Shown: one piece after another, positions 1-8,654 of the stretch
Layout: every line of letters starts with the position of its first letter
Numbering within the stretch: position 1 is the stretch's first letter
Assembly (NCBI GenBank): GCA_002299425.1
Contig: DBNW01000040.1
Coordinates: 1-35,958, forward strand
DNA: 35,958 nt
Direction of reading: 5' to 3'
Origin: Methylococcaceae bacterium UBA662
GTDB taxonomy: Bacteria > Pseudomonadota > Gammaproteobacteria > Methylococcales > Methylomonadaceae
The notes under the pieces: generated by a model
Database searches by the model: none
The model's input: only the letters and a program-made list of their open reading frames with translations
What the model was told of the DNA's origin: nothing
Made by a program: the position numbers and the translations under genes

Positions 1-1527
1 AACGGCCTGTATATCCAAACCCATGCGCCGATGCTGCGTATCGCCGTCCCCTATGGCCTGCTCAGCTCCAAACAAGTACGCAAAATCGCCCATATCGCCC
101 GGACATACGATAAAAATTACTGCCATTTCACCACCCGGCAAAATATCCAGTTCAATTGGCCGAAGCTGGAACAAGTGCCTGACATCCTAGCTGAACTGGC
201 TTCGGTGCAAATGCACGCCATCCAAACCAGCGGCAATTGCATGCGCAACACCACCACCGATCATCTGGCCGGGGTTTGCGTGGATGAAATCGAAGACCCG
301 CGCCCCTATTGCGAAATCATCCGGCAATGGACCACGTTCCACCCGGAATTTGATTACCTGCCGCGTAAATTCAAAATTGCTGTCAGTGGTGCCCGGCATG
401 ACCGCGCCGCGACCCAATTCCATGACATTGGCGTGCACCTGGTGGAAAACGAAGCCGGCGCAGTGGGTTTTAGACTCTTGGTCGGCGGCGGCTTAGGACG
501 CACCCCGGTGATTGGCCAAGTCATACGGCCTTTCTTGGAAAAACAACATTTATTGTCCTATTTGGAAGCCATTTTACGGATTTATAATCTGTTTGGCCGC
601 CGCGACAACCTGTATAAAGCCCGCATCAAAATTCTGGTTAAAGAAACCGGTTTGGCAGAATTCACCCGTAGGGTCGAGGCAGAATGGGCATTAATCCGCG
701 ACAGTCTGGTGTTGTCGGAGCAACGGATTGCCGCCATCATGACCCATTTTGAGGCGCTGCCCTACGAAAGCGATGCCGACCAAGACCCAAACTTCGAGCA
801 ACAGCGGCTGGCCCACCCGGCATTCGCCCGTTGGTGCCAACACAACACCGCCGCCCACAAGATGGCCGGCTACCGCGCGGTGTTTTTATCCCTAAAATTT
901 CCGGGTGTGGCGCCCGGCGATATGACCGACCTTCAACTGGACGCCATCGCCGATTTGGCGGAGCAATTCAGCTTTGGTGAAATCCGCACCACCCACCGGC
1001 AAAACTTGGTCTTTGCCGATGTCAAACAAGCCGACTTGTTCCCGCTTTGGCAACGCTTGTCCGCTTTGAAGCTGGCGACGCCTAACATCGGCACGGTCAC
1101 GGATATTATTTGCTGCCCGGGTCTGGACTTTTGCTCTCTGGCCAACGCCAGCTCCATCGGCATTACCCATGAAATCAACGAAGCACTCGATGACATGGAT
1201 TACATCCATGATTTAGGCGACATCAAGGTAAACTTCTCCGGCTGTATGAACGGTTGCGCCCATCAGAGCGTGGGTCATATCGGCATCCTGGGGGTCGATA
1301 AAAAAGGTGCCGAGTGGTACCAAATTACCCTAGGCGGTTCCTCGGAAAACGAAGCCGCCATCGGCGAGCGGTTAGGGCCGGCCGTGGCCAAGGATCAGAT
1401 CACCCAAGCCGTTTTGGACATTTTGGATGTTTACGTTAAACAACGGCTGGAAGAGGAAAGTTTTTTGGCTACGGTGAAACGGGTCGGAATCGAACCCTTT
1501 AGGGAGCAGGTTTATGCAAATCATTAA
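1..1527 (+). CDS. cysI: Nitrite/sulfite reductase hemoprotein (5' end outside window)
   Basis: Siroheme- and [4Fe-4S]-containing reductase that performs the six-electron reduction of sulfite to sulfide in cytoplasmic cysteine biosynthesis. The frame is open from base 1, and the residues before the first in-window ATG (base 31) are already conserved family sequence, so the gene starts upstream; I estimate about 45 residues are missing. The cluster ligands are visible as C-x5-C (codons at 1114 and 1132, inside CCPGLDFC) and C-x3-C (codons at 1243 and 1255, inside SGCMNGCAHQ), the usual siroheme/4Fe-4S pattern. The N-terminal half has the ferredoxin-like repeat with TRQNIQFNW. It overlaps the DUF934 gene by 14 bases, the arrangement known from Pseudomonas and relatives. 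It belongs to the shorter nitrite/sulfite reductase branch, so nitrite as substrate cannot be excluded. Confidence 0.93.
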   Translation, partial: NGLYIQTHAPMLRIAVPYGLLSSKQVRKIAHIARTYDKNYCHFTTRQNIQFNWPKLEQVPDILAELASVQMHAIQTSGNCMRNTTTDHLAGVCVDEIEDPRPYCEIIRQWTTFHPEFDYLPRKFKIAVSGARHDRAATQFHDIGVHLVENEAGAVGFRLLVGGGLGRTPVIGQVIRPFLEKQHLLSYLEAILRIYNLFGRRDNLYKARIKILVKETGLAEFTRRVEAEWALIRDSLVLSEQRIAAIMTHFEALPYESDADQDPNFEQQRLAHPAFARWCQHNTAAHKMAGYRAVFLSLKFPGVAPGDMTDLQLDAIADLAEQFSFGEIRTTHRQNLVFADVKQADLFPLWQRLSALKLATPNIGTVTDIICCPGLDFCSLANASSIGITHEINEALDDMDYIHDLGDIKVNFSGCMNGCAHQSVGHIGILGVDKKGAEWYQITLGGSSENEAAIGERLGPAVAKDQITQAVLDILDVYVKQRLEEESFLATVKRVGIEPFREQVYANH

Positions 1528-1969
1528 AGACCGGCAACTGTGCGCGGACACCTGGCATTATGTGGCTGACGACGTTTCCGCATTGCCAGCAGGCAATGTT
1601 TGTGTTTCTTTGGCTAGGTGGTTAAAAACGCAGCCCGAATTGCTCAAGCACGGGGGCGAATTAGGTGTTCGCATTGATCCAACCGACAACATTACCGACC
1701 TGGCCGAAAGCTTGGATCGGATCGGCCTGATTGAATTGAATTTCCCTAAATTTGCCGATGGCCGGTTGTTTTCGTTGGCTTGGTTGTTACGCAGCCGCTA
1801 CGGTTTCAAAGGTGAAATTCGCGCCGTTGGCCAGTTTATGCCGGATCAAGTGTTTTATTTGTCGCGAGTCGGGGTTAATGGCTTTATGCCTGAGAAATCT
1901 GAACATCTAGCCATGATATTAGGCCATTTCAGAGACTTTAGCGCCAATTATCAGCAGTCTGTTAATTAA
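1514..1969 (+). CDS. DUF934 protein, sulfite-reduction partner
   Basis: Protein of 151 residues matching the DUF934 family, almost always encoded directly after a CysI-type sulfite reductase and annotated as a probable oxidoreductase of sulfite reduction. Its biochemical role is not established. The conserved middle segment (about residues 58-110) includes the stretches LIELNFPKFADGR and SLAWLLRSRYGF, typical of the family. The start ATG lies 14 bases inside cysI, with AGGGAG placed a few bases upstream, which implies translational coupling. There is no signal peptide or membrane segment, so it should be cytoplasmic. A strong hairpin terminator follows 25 bases after the stop, ending the transcription unit. 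Family assignment is firm; function is inferred only from neighbourhood. Confidence 0.88.
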   Translation: MQIIKDRQLCADTWHYVADDVSALPAGNVCVSLARWLKTQPELLKHGGELGVRIDPTDNITDLAESLDRIGLIELNFPKFADGRLFSLAWLLRSRYGFKGEIRAVGQFMPDQVFYLSRVGVNGFMPEKSEHLAMILGHFRDFSANYQQSVN

Positions 1970-1993
1970 AGCCGATTCAGTTTTTGCCGACAT

Positions 1994-2021
1994 AAAAAAA
2001 GGGCTTGACAGCCCTTTTTTT
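1994..2021. terminator. Bidirectional intrinsic terminator between DUF934 gene and pnp
   Basis: Hairpin with arms GGGCT (2001-2005) and AGCCC (2010-2014) and loop TGAC, flanked by seven A on the left and seven T on the right, so it can form a U-tailed terminator on either strand. It sits between the convergent ends of the DUF934 gene and pnp and probably ends both operons. Confidence 0.85.
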
Positions 2022-2035
2022 GGTTTACGTTAGAC

Positions 2036-4126
2036 TCAAACTTCGCTTTTGTCTTCGGCTTCTTTCATACTTAGACGGACCCGGCCTTGGCGGTCGATTT
2101 CCAATACCTTCACCCGCACCAGATCGCCTTCGTTTAGCTTGTCGCTGACTTTGCCGACATGCTCATCGGAGATTTGCGAGATATGCACCAAACCGTCCTT
2201 GCCCGGCAAAATGGTGACAAAGGCACCAAAATCCATCAGCCGCACCACTTTACCTTCGTAGATTTTGCCAACTTCCACTTCTTCGGTGATTTCTTCAATC
2301 AACCGGCGCGCCTCTTCGCCCGCTGCTTTGTCAACCGAGGCGATTTTGACCACGCCGTCGTCGGTCAGGTCAACGCTGGCACCGGTCTGTTCGGTGATGC
2401 CACGGATGGTGACACCGCCCTTGCCGATGACTTCACGGATTTTGCTCGGGTCAATTTTAAAAGTGATGATGCGCGGGGCATAATCGGACATTTCGGCACG
2501 ACTGTACGACAGGGCCTTATTCATTTCGCCGAGGATGTGCAACCGACCGCGCTTGGCTTGCTCCAAGGCGATTTGCATGATTTCGGCGGTGATGCCGTCA
2601 ATCTTAATGTCCATTTGCAGCGCGGTGATACCGTACTCGGAACCGGCCACTTTAAAATCCATGTCGCCTAAGTGGTCTTCATCGCCCATGATGTCAGACA
2701 GCACGGCAAAACGGTCGCCCTCTTTGATCAAGCCCATTGCGATGCCGGCTACCGGTGCAGAAAGCGGCACGCCCGCATCCATTAAGGCTAAAGAGCTGCC
2801 ACACACTGACGCCATGGAGCTGGAGCCGTTTGATTCAGTGATTTCTGAAACCACACGGATGGCGTAAGGGAATTCTTCCATGTTGGGTAAAACCGCCATA
2901 ACCCCGCGTTTAGCCAGGCGACCGTGGCCAATTTCACGGCGTTTGGGCGAGCCCACTTGCCCGGTTTCGCCGACGCTGTAAGGCGGAAAATTATAATGCA
3001 GCATGAAAGGTTCTTTAAATTCCCCAGCTAAAGCGTCGATGATTTGGGCATCCCGCTGGGTACCTAACGTGGCCACCACCAACGCTTGGGTTTCACCCCG
3101 GGTAAACAACGCCGAACCGTGCGTTCTTGGCAACACCCCGGTCCTGATCGAGATTGGCCGGATGCAATCCAATGCCCGCCCATCTATGCGCCTGCTTTCA
3201 TTCAGGATGGCATCACGGACGATGGCGTATTCTAGGTGTTCAATGATGGCGCGGATATCGCTTGCAGAAAAACCGGCATTTTCGGCCGTCAATTTCTCGA
3301 CTACCGCAGTGCGGATGGCTTTCAATTGTTCTTGCCTAACCAACTTTTCGGGTATTTGGTAAGCCGCCTTAATAGCGTCCCCTACTTCTGCGGTGACGCG
3401 AGCCACCCGTTCGGCATTGGCTTCCGGGGCCATCCATGCCACCGCACCAGCCCCTGCCGAGGTAGCCAATTCGTTGATGGCATGGATCGCGGTCTGCATG
3501 TGTTCATGGCCAAACAACACCGCCCCCAACATCACCGCTTCTGACAGACCGTTAGCCTCTGACTCGACCATCAGCACAGCCTTAGCCGTGCCGGCGACCA
3601 CCAGGTTTAATTGCGATGCTTTGAGTGCCGATGGCGAGGGGTTCAACAGGTATTGGCCCTCTTGATAACCCACGCAAGCCGCTCCAATGGGTCCGTTGAA
3701 AGGCAACCCTGAAACGGCCAATGCCGCCGAAGCCCCGAGTAAAGCGGGTACTTCTGTATCCACTTCAGGGTTCAATGAAATGACGGTGGCGATAATTTGC
3801 ACTTCGTGGCTGTACCCCTCTGGGAATAACGGGCGGATGGGTCGATCAATCAGCCGTGATACCAAGGTCTCTTGTTCTGAAGGGCGGCCTTCGCGCTTGA
3901 AATAACCGCCTGGAATTTTACCCGCAGCATAGGTTTTTTCTTGATAGTTGACGGTTAGCGGAAAAAAATCGCCACCCGAGGACTCTTTCCTGCCGACCAC
4001 AGTCACCAGTAACGTCGTACCTTCCACATCAATGAGTACGGCACCGTCCGCTTGACGGGCAATTTCTCCCGTTTCTAACACAACGGTACGGTCACCGTAT
4101 TTAAATTCTTTCCTGACAAGGTTCAC
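2036..4126 (-). CDS. pnp: Polyribonucleotide nucleotidyltransferase (PNPase)
   Basis: Phosphorolytic 3'-to-5' exoribonuclease of the RNA degradosome, 696 residues, a normal family length. Order of domains: first RNase PH fold (about 10-145), a linker helical domain, second RNase PH fold (about 320-540, with GDEDHLGDMDFKVAG holding the catalytic Asp residues near 490), a KH domain around 555-615 (VIGKGGVTIRGITEQTGA) and an S1 domain from about 620 (GKIYEGKVVRLMDFGAFV). The start codon is GTG, supported by an AAGGAAG ribosome site 7-8 bases upstream and by the family N-terminus. It is the last gene of the rimP-nusA-infB-rbfA-truB-rpsO-pnp operon, 147 bases after rpsO. In E. coli the rpsO-pnp spacer is an RNase III autoregulation site; I could not confirm a comparable long stem here. 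Confidence 0.97.
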   Translation of the reverse strand: MNLVRKEFKYGDRTVVLETGEIARQADGAVLIDVEGTTLLVTVVGRKESSGGDFFPLTVNYQEKTYAAGKIPGGYFKREGRPSEQETLVSRLIDRPIRPLFPEGYSHEVQIIATVISLNPEVDTEVPALLGASAALAVSGLPFNGPIGAACVGYQEGQYLLNPSPSALKASQLNLVVAGTAKAVLMVESEANGLSEAVMLGAVLFGHEHMQTAIHAINELATSAGAGAVAWMAPEANAERVARVTAEVGDAIKAAYQIPEKLVRQEQLKAIRTAVVEKLTAENAGFSASDIRAIIEHLEYAIVRDAILNESRRIDGRALDCIRPISIRTGVLPRTHGSALFTRGETQALVVATLGTQRDAQIIDALAGEFKEPFMLHYNFPPYSVGETGQVGSPKRREIGHGRLAKRGVMAVLPNMEEFPYAIRVVSEITESNGSSSMASVCGSSLALMDAGVPLSAPVAGIAMGLIKEGDRFAVLSDIMGDEDHLGDMDFKVAGSEYGITALQMDIKIDGITAEIMQIALEQAKRGRLHILGEMNKALSYSRAEMSDYAPRIITFKIDPSKIREVIGKGGVTIRGITEQTGASVDLTDDGVVKIASVDKAAGEEARRLIEEITEEVEVGKIYEGKVVRLMDFGAFVTILPGKDGLVHISQISDEHVGKVSDKLNEGDLVRVKVLEIDRQGRVRLSMKEAEDKSEV

Positions 4127-4273
4127 TATTTGCTTCCTTTGTTAATGTCCAATTACAAACGTTCAACGCTTACGTTTTAAGGAGGACGATGACGCCATTA
4201 TTGGCAAGCCGGAGGTTTTAGCCTATGCAAAACGATCCGGTCGCCGTTACTTGTGGTGTGTCAACAGTGACGA

Positions 4274-4543
4274 TTACTTACGCAAACCCAGCCGCTCAAT
4301 CAAGGAACGGTACCGTTCGATGTCTTTGCTTTTTAGGTACATCAACAGCTTACGGCGTTGATTAACCATCTGCAACAAACCACGACGGGAATGGTTGTCT
4401 TTTTTGTGAACCGCAAAATGCGGGGCCAAATGAGAAATATGCGCGGTCAACAGTGCTACTTGTACTTCAGGCGAACCGGTATCGGTTTCTGATAAGCGGT
4501 ATTGTTCAACGACAGCTCTTTTTTGTTCTGCGGTAAAAGGCAT
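4274..4543 (-). CDS. rpsO: 30S ribosomal protein S15
   Basis: S15, 89 residues, the standard length. It binds the 16S rRNA central domain three-way junction early in 30S assembly. Conserved segments are visible: DTGSPEVQVALLTAHI (about 20-35), the loop HKKDNHSRRGL (about 45-56) and the C-terminal YRSLIERLGLRK. AGGGAT lies upstream of the ATG. The 104-base gap to truB holds a weak hairpin on the minus strand (AAGTCGC...GCGGCTT, about 4571-4599) followed by a T-rich stretch. It could be an attenuator or processing site, but it is too imperfect to list alone. Confidence 0.97.
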   Translation of the reverse strand: MPFTAEQKRAVVEQYRLSETDTGSPEVQVALLTAHISHLAPHFAVHKKDNHSRRGLLQMVNQRRKLLMYLKSKDIERYRSLIERLGLRK

Positions 4544-4647
4544 TTTATAATCCCTATTTTTAATGGTTAAGAAATTAAAGCCGCTAAATAGCGACTTCTC
4601 GTTAACGTCGCCTTCCGCGATAGGGTGCAGGAGGCGACCGGTACGCC

Positions 4648-5568
4648 CTATTCGATGTTGGGCAACATGTTGTTTAAATTGAATAATTTTTTCGGTAGTA
4701 TTCTACCATTGCTGGACATTTCGCCCAAACCTAAAAATACCTGGCTACAGTAAAGACGCACCATGCCCTGGCAGTCTTGAGAATGTGGAATGGATTGCCC
4801 GAATTGAATGCTTTTTGCCTCGCTTTCTGACAAGCAGATGGCCGGCAACGTTGCCAATGGAAGATCAAGGGGCAGCAAGCAGGCCATCAAGGCGGCTCTG
4901 TCTAATTCGGCCAACTGACCCAGTGTTTTCGCTTCAGTAAGCTGGAACTGCCCGACTTGCAACCGCCGCAAAGCAGTGACCGTGGCGCAACTGCCCAACA
5001 CAGTGCCAATGTCTTCAGCTAAGGACCGGATATACGTGCCTTTTGAGCAAAAGACTTCCAATACCATTTCTTCGCCATCAAAGGCTAGCAGTTTGAGCTC
5101 ATAAAGCGTGATCGGTCGTGCCTTGCGTGCAACGATTTTGCCTTGGCGTGCCAATTCGTACAGTTTGACACCGTGTTGTTTTAGTGCTGAGTACATCGGC
5201 GGCACCTGTTCGCTTGTACCCAGAAATGACCGTAAACGGACATCCAATTCAACAGCGGAAATAAGGGGTACGGGGGCGGTTTTGATGACAGAACCCTCGG
5301 CATCTCCGGTGTCGGTCATAACACCGAGTTTGACAACCGCCTGATAGCGCTTGTCCTGCCCCAGCATAAGACCTGATACTTTAGTGGCTTCGCCAAAACA
5401 AACCGGCAACAAACCTGTAGCCAACGGATCTAAGGCACCCGTGTGGCCGGCCTTGTTGGCATTGAACAAACGTCTGGTCTCTTGCAGTGCCTGGTTTGAG
5501 GAAACCCCCGGCCGTTTATCCAATAGCAAGATGCCGTGCACATCAAAGCCTGATTTACGCTTAGCCAA
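4648..5568 (-). CDS. truB: tRNA pseudouridine-55 synthase
   Basis: Isomerises U55 in the T-loop of tRNAs to pseudouridine. Length 306 residues, normal for proteobacterial TruB. The catalytic motif GHTGALDPLATGLLP, with its nucleophilic Asp, lies at about residues 41-55. KRYQAVVKLGVMTDTGDAEG follows, and the C-terminal third should be the PUA-like domain. The start codon appears to be TTG: no ATG occurs in frame near the conserved N-terminus, the sequence from TTG on matches the family, and GGGAG sits seven bases upstream. The start is four bases beyond the rbfA stop, so the two genes are translationally coupled. The rare start codon may lower TruB yield relative to its neighbours. Confidence 0.95.
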   Translation of the reverse strand: MAKRKSGFDVHGILLLDKRPGVSSNQALQETRRLFNANKAGHTGALDPLATGLLPVCFGEATKVSGLMLGQDKRYQAVVKLGVMTDTGDAEGSVIKTAPVPLISAVELDVRLRSFLGTSEQVPPMYSALKQHGVKLYELARQGKIVARKARPITLYELKLLAFDGEEMVLEVFCSKGTYIRSLAEDIGTVLGSCATVTALRRLQVGQFQLTEAKTLGQLAELDRAALMACLLPLDLPLATLPAICLSESEAKSIQFGQSIPHSQDCQGMVRLYCSQVFLGLGEMSSNGRILPKKLFNLNNMLPNIE

Positions 5569-5572
5569 GCGC

Positions 5573-5935
5573 TTACTCCCGGTCGGCTTTGGGCAGGCCG
5601 GTCAATAATTCTGCGACCCGCATCCCGGTATCAAAGGAATCGTCGTAGTAAAAACGCAGTTCAGAGATATGCCGCAGCCGCATCCGTTTGGCCAGGGCAT
5701 GGCGGATGATGGGTGCCAGTTCATTGAGGTATTTGACCTGTATTTTTTTGCCGTCCTGATCGGTATTTAACACGGTAAAGTAAACCTTAGCGACTGCCAA
5801 ATCTTTGCTGACCAGCACTTCGTTAATGGTGATGAATCCTAACCGGCTGTCTTTGACTTCCCGCTGCAATATCAACGACAGCTCTTTTTGCATCTGCGAT
5901 GACACGCGGTCGCTGCGACCAAATTCCCTAGCCAT
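5573..5935 (-). CDS. rbfA: 30S ribosome-binding factor A
   Basis: RbfA is a small KH-fold assembly factor that binds immature 30S subunits, aids 16S rRNA 5'-end maturation and is linked to cold adaptation. Length 120 residues, normal. Conserved features are the N-terminal REFGRSDRVSSQMQKELSLI, the central SKDLAVAKVYFTVL and the helix LRHISELRFYYDDSFDTG near residues 92-110. The ATG is five bases after the infB stop, and truB follows four bases downstream, so this is a tightly coupled segment of the operon. Confidence 0.95.
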   Translation of the reverse strand: MAREFGRSDRVSSQMQKELSLILQREVKDSRLGFITINEVLVSKDLAVAKVYFTVLNTDQDGKKIQVKYLNELAPIIRHALAKRMRLRHISELRFYYDDSFDTGMRVAELLTGLPKADRE

Positions 5936-5940
5936 ACGCT

Positions 5941-8634
5941 TTACAGCACCCGTTTTACTTCGGTGCGCTCAAACACTTCGATTTGATCGCCGACTTTGAC
6001 ATCGTTGTAATTTTTCACGCCAATACCGCAGTCCATGCCCATCTTGACTTCGCTGATATCGTCTTTGTAGCGGCGCAGCGATTCCAATTGGCCTTCGAAC
6101 ACCACCACGTTCTCGCGCAGCACTCGGATCGGCAGGTTGCGCTTGATATAGCCGTCAACCACCATGCAGCCGGCGATGGCACCGAATTTAGACGAGCGGA
6201 ACACATCACGGACTTCCGCTAGGCCAACAATATGCTCCTTGATTTCCGGTGCCAACATGCCGCTAATGGCTTTTTTTACTTCATCAATCGCTTCATAAAT
6301 GATGCTGTAATAATGCAGGTCAACGCCGCGTTCTTCGATCAGTTTCCTAGCTGTGGTGTCGGCGCGGACGTTAAATCCCATCAAGATAGCGCCTGAGGCC
6401 AAGGCCAGGTTGACGTCGCCCTCGTTAATGCCACCGACACCGCCGTAGACGACTTTTACTTCTACTTCTTTGCTAGACAAGTCGATTAAGGATCCGCGCA
6501 AGGCCTCTAAACTGCCTTGCACATCGGTTTTCAATACCAAATTGACGGCGGCGGTTTCGCCAGAGGTCATTCTGGAGAACACCTCATCCAGTTTCGAGGC
6601 CTGTTGCGCGGCGTGTCGGCTGGTACGCTTGCGCTCTTCTCGGTGCTTGGCCAGCTCCTTAGCAACCCGTTCGTTTTGCACCACCAAAAACTCATCACCG
6701 GCATTAGGTGTCGCGGACAAGCCCAAAATCTCAACCGGTACGCTAGGTCCAGCCACCTTAATGGGTTTGCCGTTTTCGTTGAACATGGCGCGGACACGGC
6801 CAAATTCATGACCACAAAGTACCATTTGACCACTTTCTAAAATGCCTTTTTGCACCAGAATGGTGGCCACCGCGCCCCGGCCTTTATCCAGGCGGGATTC
6901 GATGACGATGCCGGAGGCCGCGCCTTCCGCAGGGGCTTTCAGCTCCAAAATTTCGGTTTGGACAATCAAGGCCTCAATCAAGTCATCAATGCCTTGGCCG
7001 GTTTTGGCGGATATTTTCAGAAACTGGACATCGCCGCCCCATTCTTCGGCCAATACGTTAATGGCCGACAATTCTTGCATGACTTTATCGGTATTGGCCT
7101 CGGCTTTGTCGATTTTGTTGATGGCGACAATAATCGGCACATTCGCGGCCCGGGCATGCTCTACTGCCTCCTTGGTCTGTGGCATTACGCCGTCATCGGC
7201 GGCTACTACCACAATGACTACGTCGGTGATATTGGCACCCCGAGCGCGCATGGCGGTAAACGCAGCATGGCCTGGGGTATCCAAAAATGTAACCGAACCG
7301 TGATCGGTCTTGACCTGATAAGCGCCGATATGCTGGGTGATGCCGCCGGCTTCGCCCGCCGCCACCCGGGTTTTGCGAATGTAATCGAGCAATGAGGTTT
7401 TGCCGTGATCAACATGGCCCATGATGGTGACGATCGGTGCCCTGGGTACCATTTCACACGTCTCTGGGGCTTGGGCTTCGGCCAGCATTTCTTTTTCAAA
7501 ATCATCATCGCTTTGCATGACCGGTTTATGACCCATGTCCTCAACCAAAATCACCGCTGTTTCCTGGTCTATGCTTTGGTTGATGGTGGCCATGATGCCC
7601 AGTTTCATCAGGTGTTTGATGACCGCAGCCGCTTTCACGCTCATTTTTTGTGCTAAATCGGAAACAACAATGTGTTCGGGTATGGTGACATCCCTGACCA
7701 TCGGTGCCACCGGCATTTCAAATTGATGCCGTTCTGCCTGGACGACCTGACCGCCCTGACCGCCCGAGCGTTGCGGTTGTCGGCCTTTCTTTTTGCCTTT
7801 TTTGCTGACGGATTTTAGGCTGCCTTCTTCGTCTTGCTTTTTACGGTAAGGCTGGCCTTGCTTGAGAGCCGCCTGTTGCTTGACTTTTTCTGCGTTGCGC
7901 TTGATCGATTCCTCTAAGCGTTGGTCTTTCTCCAACTGCTTTTTCTTAGCTTCTTCTTGTTCCTTGGTTTTCTGCGGCTTTTCCGGCTGGGTTGTTTTGT
8001 CTTCTTTGTTTTTGGCGACGGCAGGTACTGTACCTGCAACGGCTGGCCCGGCTAAGGTGGGTTTTTCTGCGGTTGTATCGGTTTTTTTCGGTGCGGGATG
8101 GCTGGTTGTCGGCATCGGTTTTTGAGCCTTCCCTAAATGAGGCTCGTAACCGGCTTCATCAGCTACTATTTTAAGGTCAGGCAGTGCTGCTTCTGGCAGG
8201 GACGGGGCAGGTTCAGGCCGCATTGAATCCTGGGCCTTGGCCATTACAGGTGGAGCGTGCTGCTCCGGTTGGGGAGGGGTCGGTGGGACAAAAACTGGGG
8301 TTTCCTCTATTTCAGGGGTCTCCCGCTTGATGTAGGTTTTCTTTTTTCTGACTTCCACGTTGATGGTTTTGCTGACCGTCCCAGGCGCACCGGATTGTTT
8401 GATGGCTATTACTTTCCGCCGTTCTAGGGTCACGCGGCGGGGTGCTGTAGCAACAGCTCCGTCCGATTTCCCATGCCGCTTGCGTAAACTGTTGAGCAAT
8501 TGCATTTTTTCATCTTCGGTGATGAGATCGTCCCCGGTACGGACGGATAAACCGGCTTCCTGAAGTTGTTCCAGCAACTTTTCCAAGGGAATTTTTACGA
8601 TTTCGGCCAGTTGCCGCACTGTTTTGTCACTCAT
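5941..8634 (-). CDS. infB: Translation initiation factor IF-2
   Basis: GTPase that places initiator fMet-tRNA on the 30S subunit and promotes subunit joining. Length 897 residues, typical of the long gammaproteobacterial form. An IF2_N domain occupies about 1-50. A charged, Pro/Lys/Glu-rich linker spans about 100-310, and a second IF2_N-like segment lies near 325-370. The G domain begins near 400 with G1 GHVDHGKTS, then DTPGHAAF near 450 and NKID near 510. The beta-barrel and C-terminal tRNA-binding domains complete it. GGGGGTAAGGC precedes the ATG. It lies 20 bases after nusA, the universal order. The same operon also carries the initiator tRNA that IF-2 recognises. E. coli makes shorter IF-2 forms from internal starts; I cannot tell whether that occurs here. 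Confidence 0.98.
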   Translation of the reverse strand: MSDKTVRQLAEIVKIPLEKLLEQLQEAGLSVRTGDDLITEDEKMQLLNSLRKRHGKSDGAVATAPRRVTLERRKVIAIKQSGAPGTVSKTINVEVRKKKTYIKRETPEIEETPVFVPPTPPQPEQHAPPVMAKAQDSMRPEPAPSLPEAALPDLKIVADEAGYEPHLGKAQKPMPTTSHPAPKKTDTTAEKPTLAGPAVAGTVPAVAKNKEDKTTQPEKPQKTKEQEEAKKKQLEKDQRLEESIKRNAEKVKQQAALKQGQPYRKKQDEEGSLKSVSKKGKKKGRQPQRSGGQGGQVVQAERHQFEMPVAPMVRDVTIPEHIVVSDLAQKMSVKAAAVIKHLMKLGIMATINQSIDQETAVILVEDMGHKPVMQSDDDFEKEMLAEAQAPETCEMVPRAPIVTIMGHVDHGKTSLLDYIRKTRVAAGEAGGITQHIGAYQVKTDHGSVTFLDTPGHAAFTAMRARGANITDVVIVVVAADDGVMPQTKEAVEHARAANVPIIVAINKIDKAEANTDKVMQELSAINVLAEEWGGDVQFLKISAKTGQGIDDLIEALIVQTEILELKAPAEGAASGIVIESRLDKGRGAVATILVQKGILESGQMVLCGHEFGRVRAMFNENGKPIKVAGPSVPVEILGLSATPNAGDEFLVVQNERVAKELAKHREERKRTSRHAAQQASKLDEVFSRMTSGETAAVNLVLKTDVQGSLEALRGSLIDLSSKEVEVKVVYGGVGGINEGDVNLALASGAILMGFNVRADTTARKLIEERGVDLHYYSIIYEAIDEVKKAISGMLAPEIKEHIVGLAEVRDVFRSSKFGAIAGCMVVDGYIKRNLPIRVLRENVVVFEGQLESLRRYKDDISEVKMGMDCGIGVKNYNDVKVGDQIEVFERTEVKRVL

Positions 8635-8654
8635 GCCTTACCCCCTTTAGTACC

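Noticed and set aside
1..30. cysI read as truncated at its first ATG
   Set aside because: The open frame and family-like residues continue to base 1, so the gene simply extends beyond the window.
6850..7395. 181-codon plus-strand open frame inside infB
   Set aside because: Antisense to the conserved IF-2 G domain, His/Asp/Gly-rich composition typical of reverse-strand shadows.
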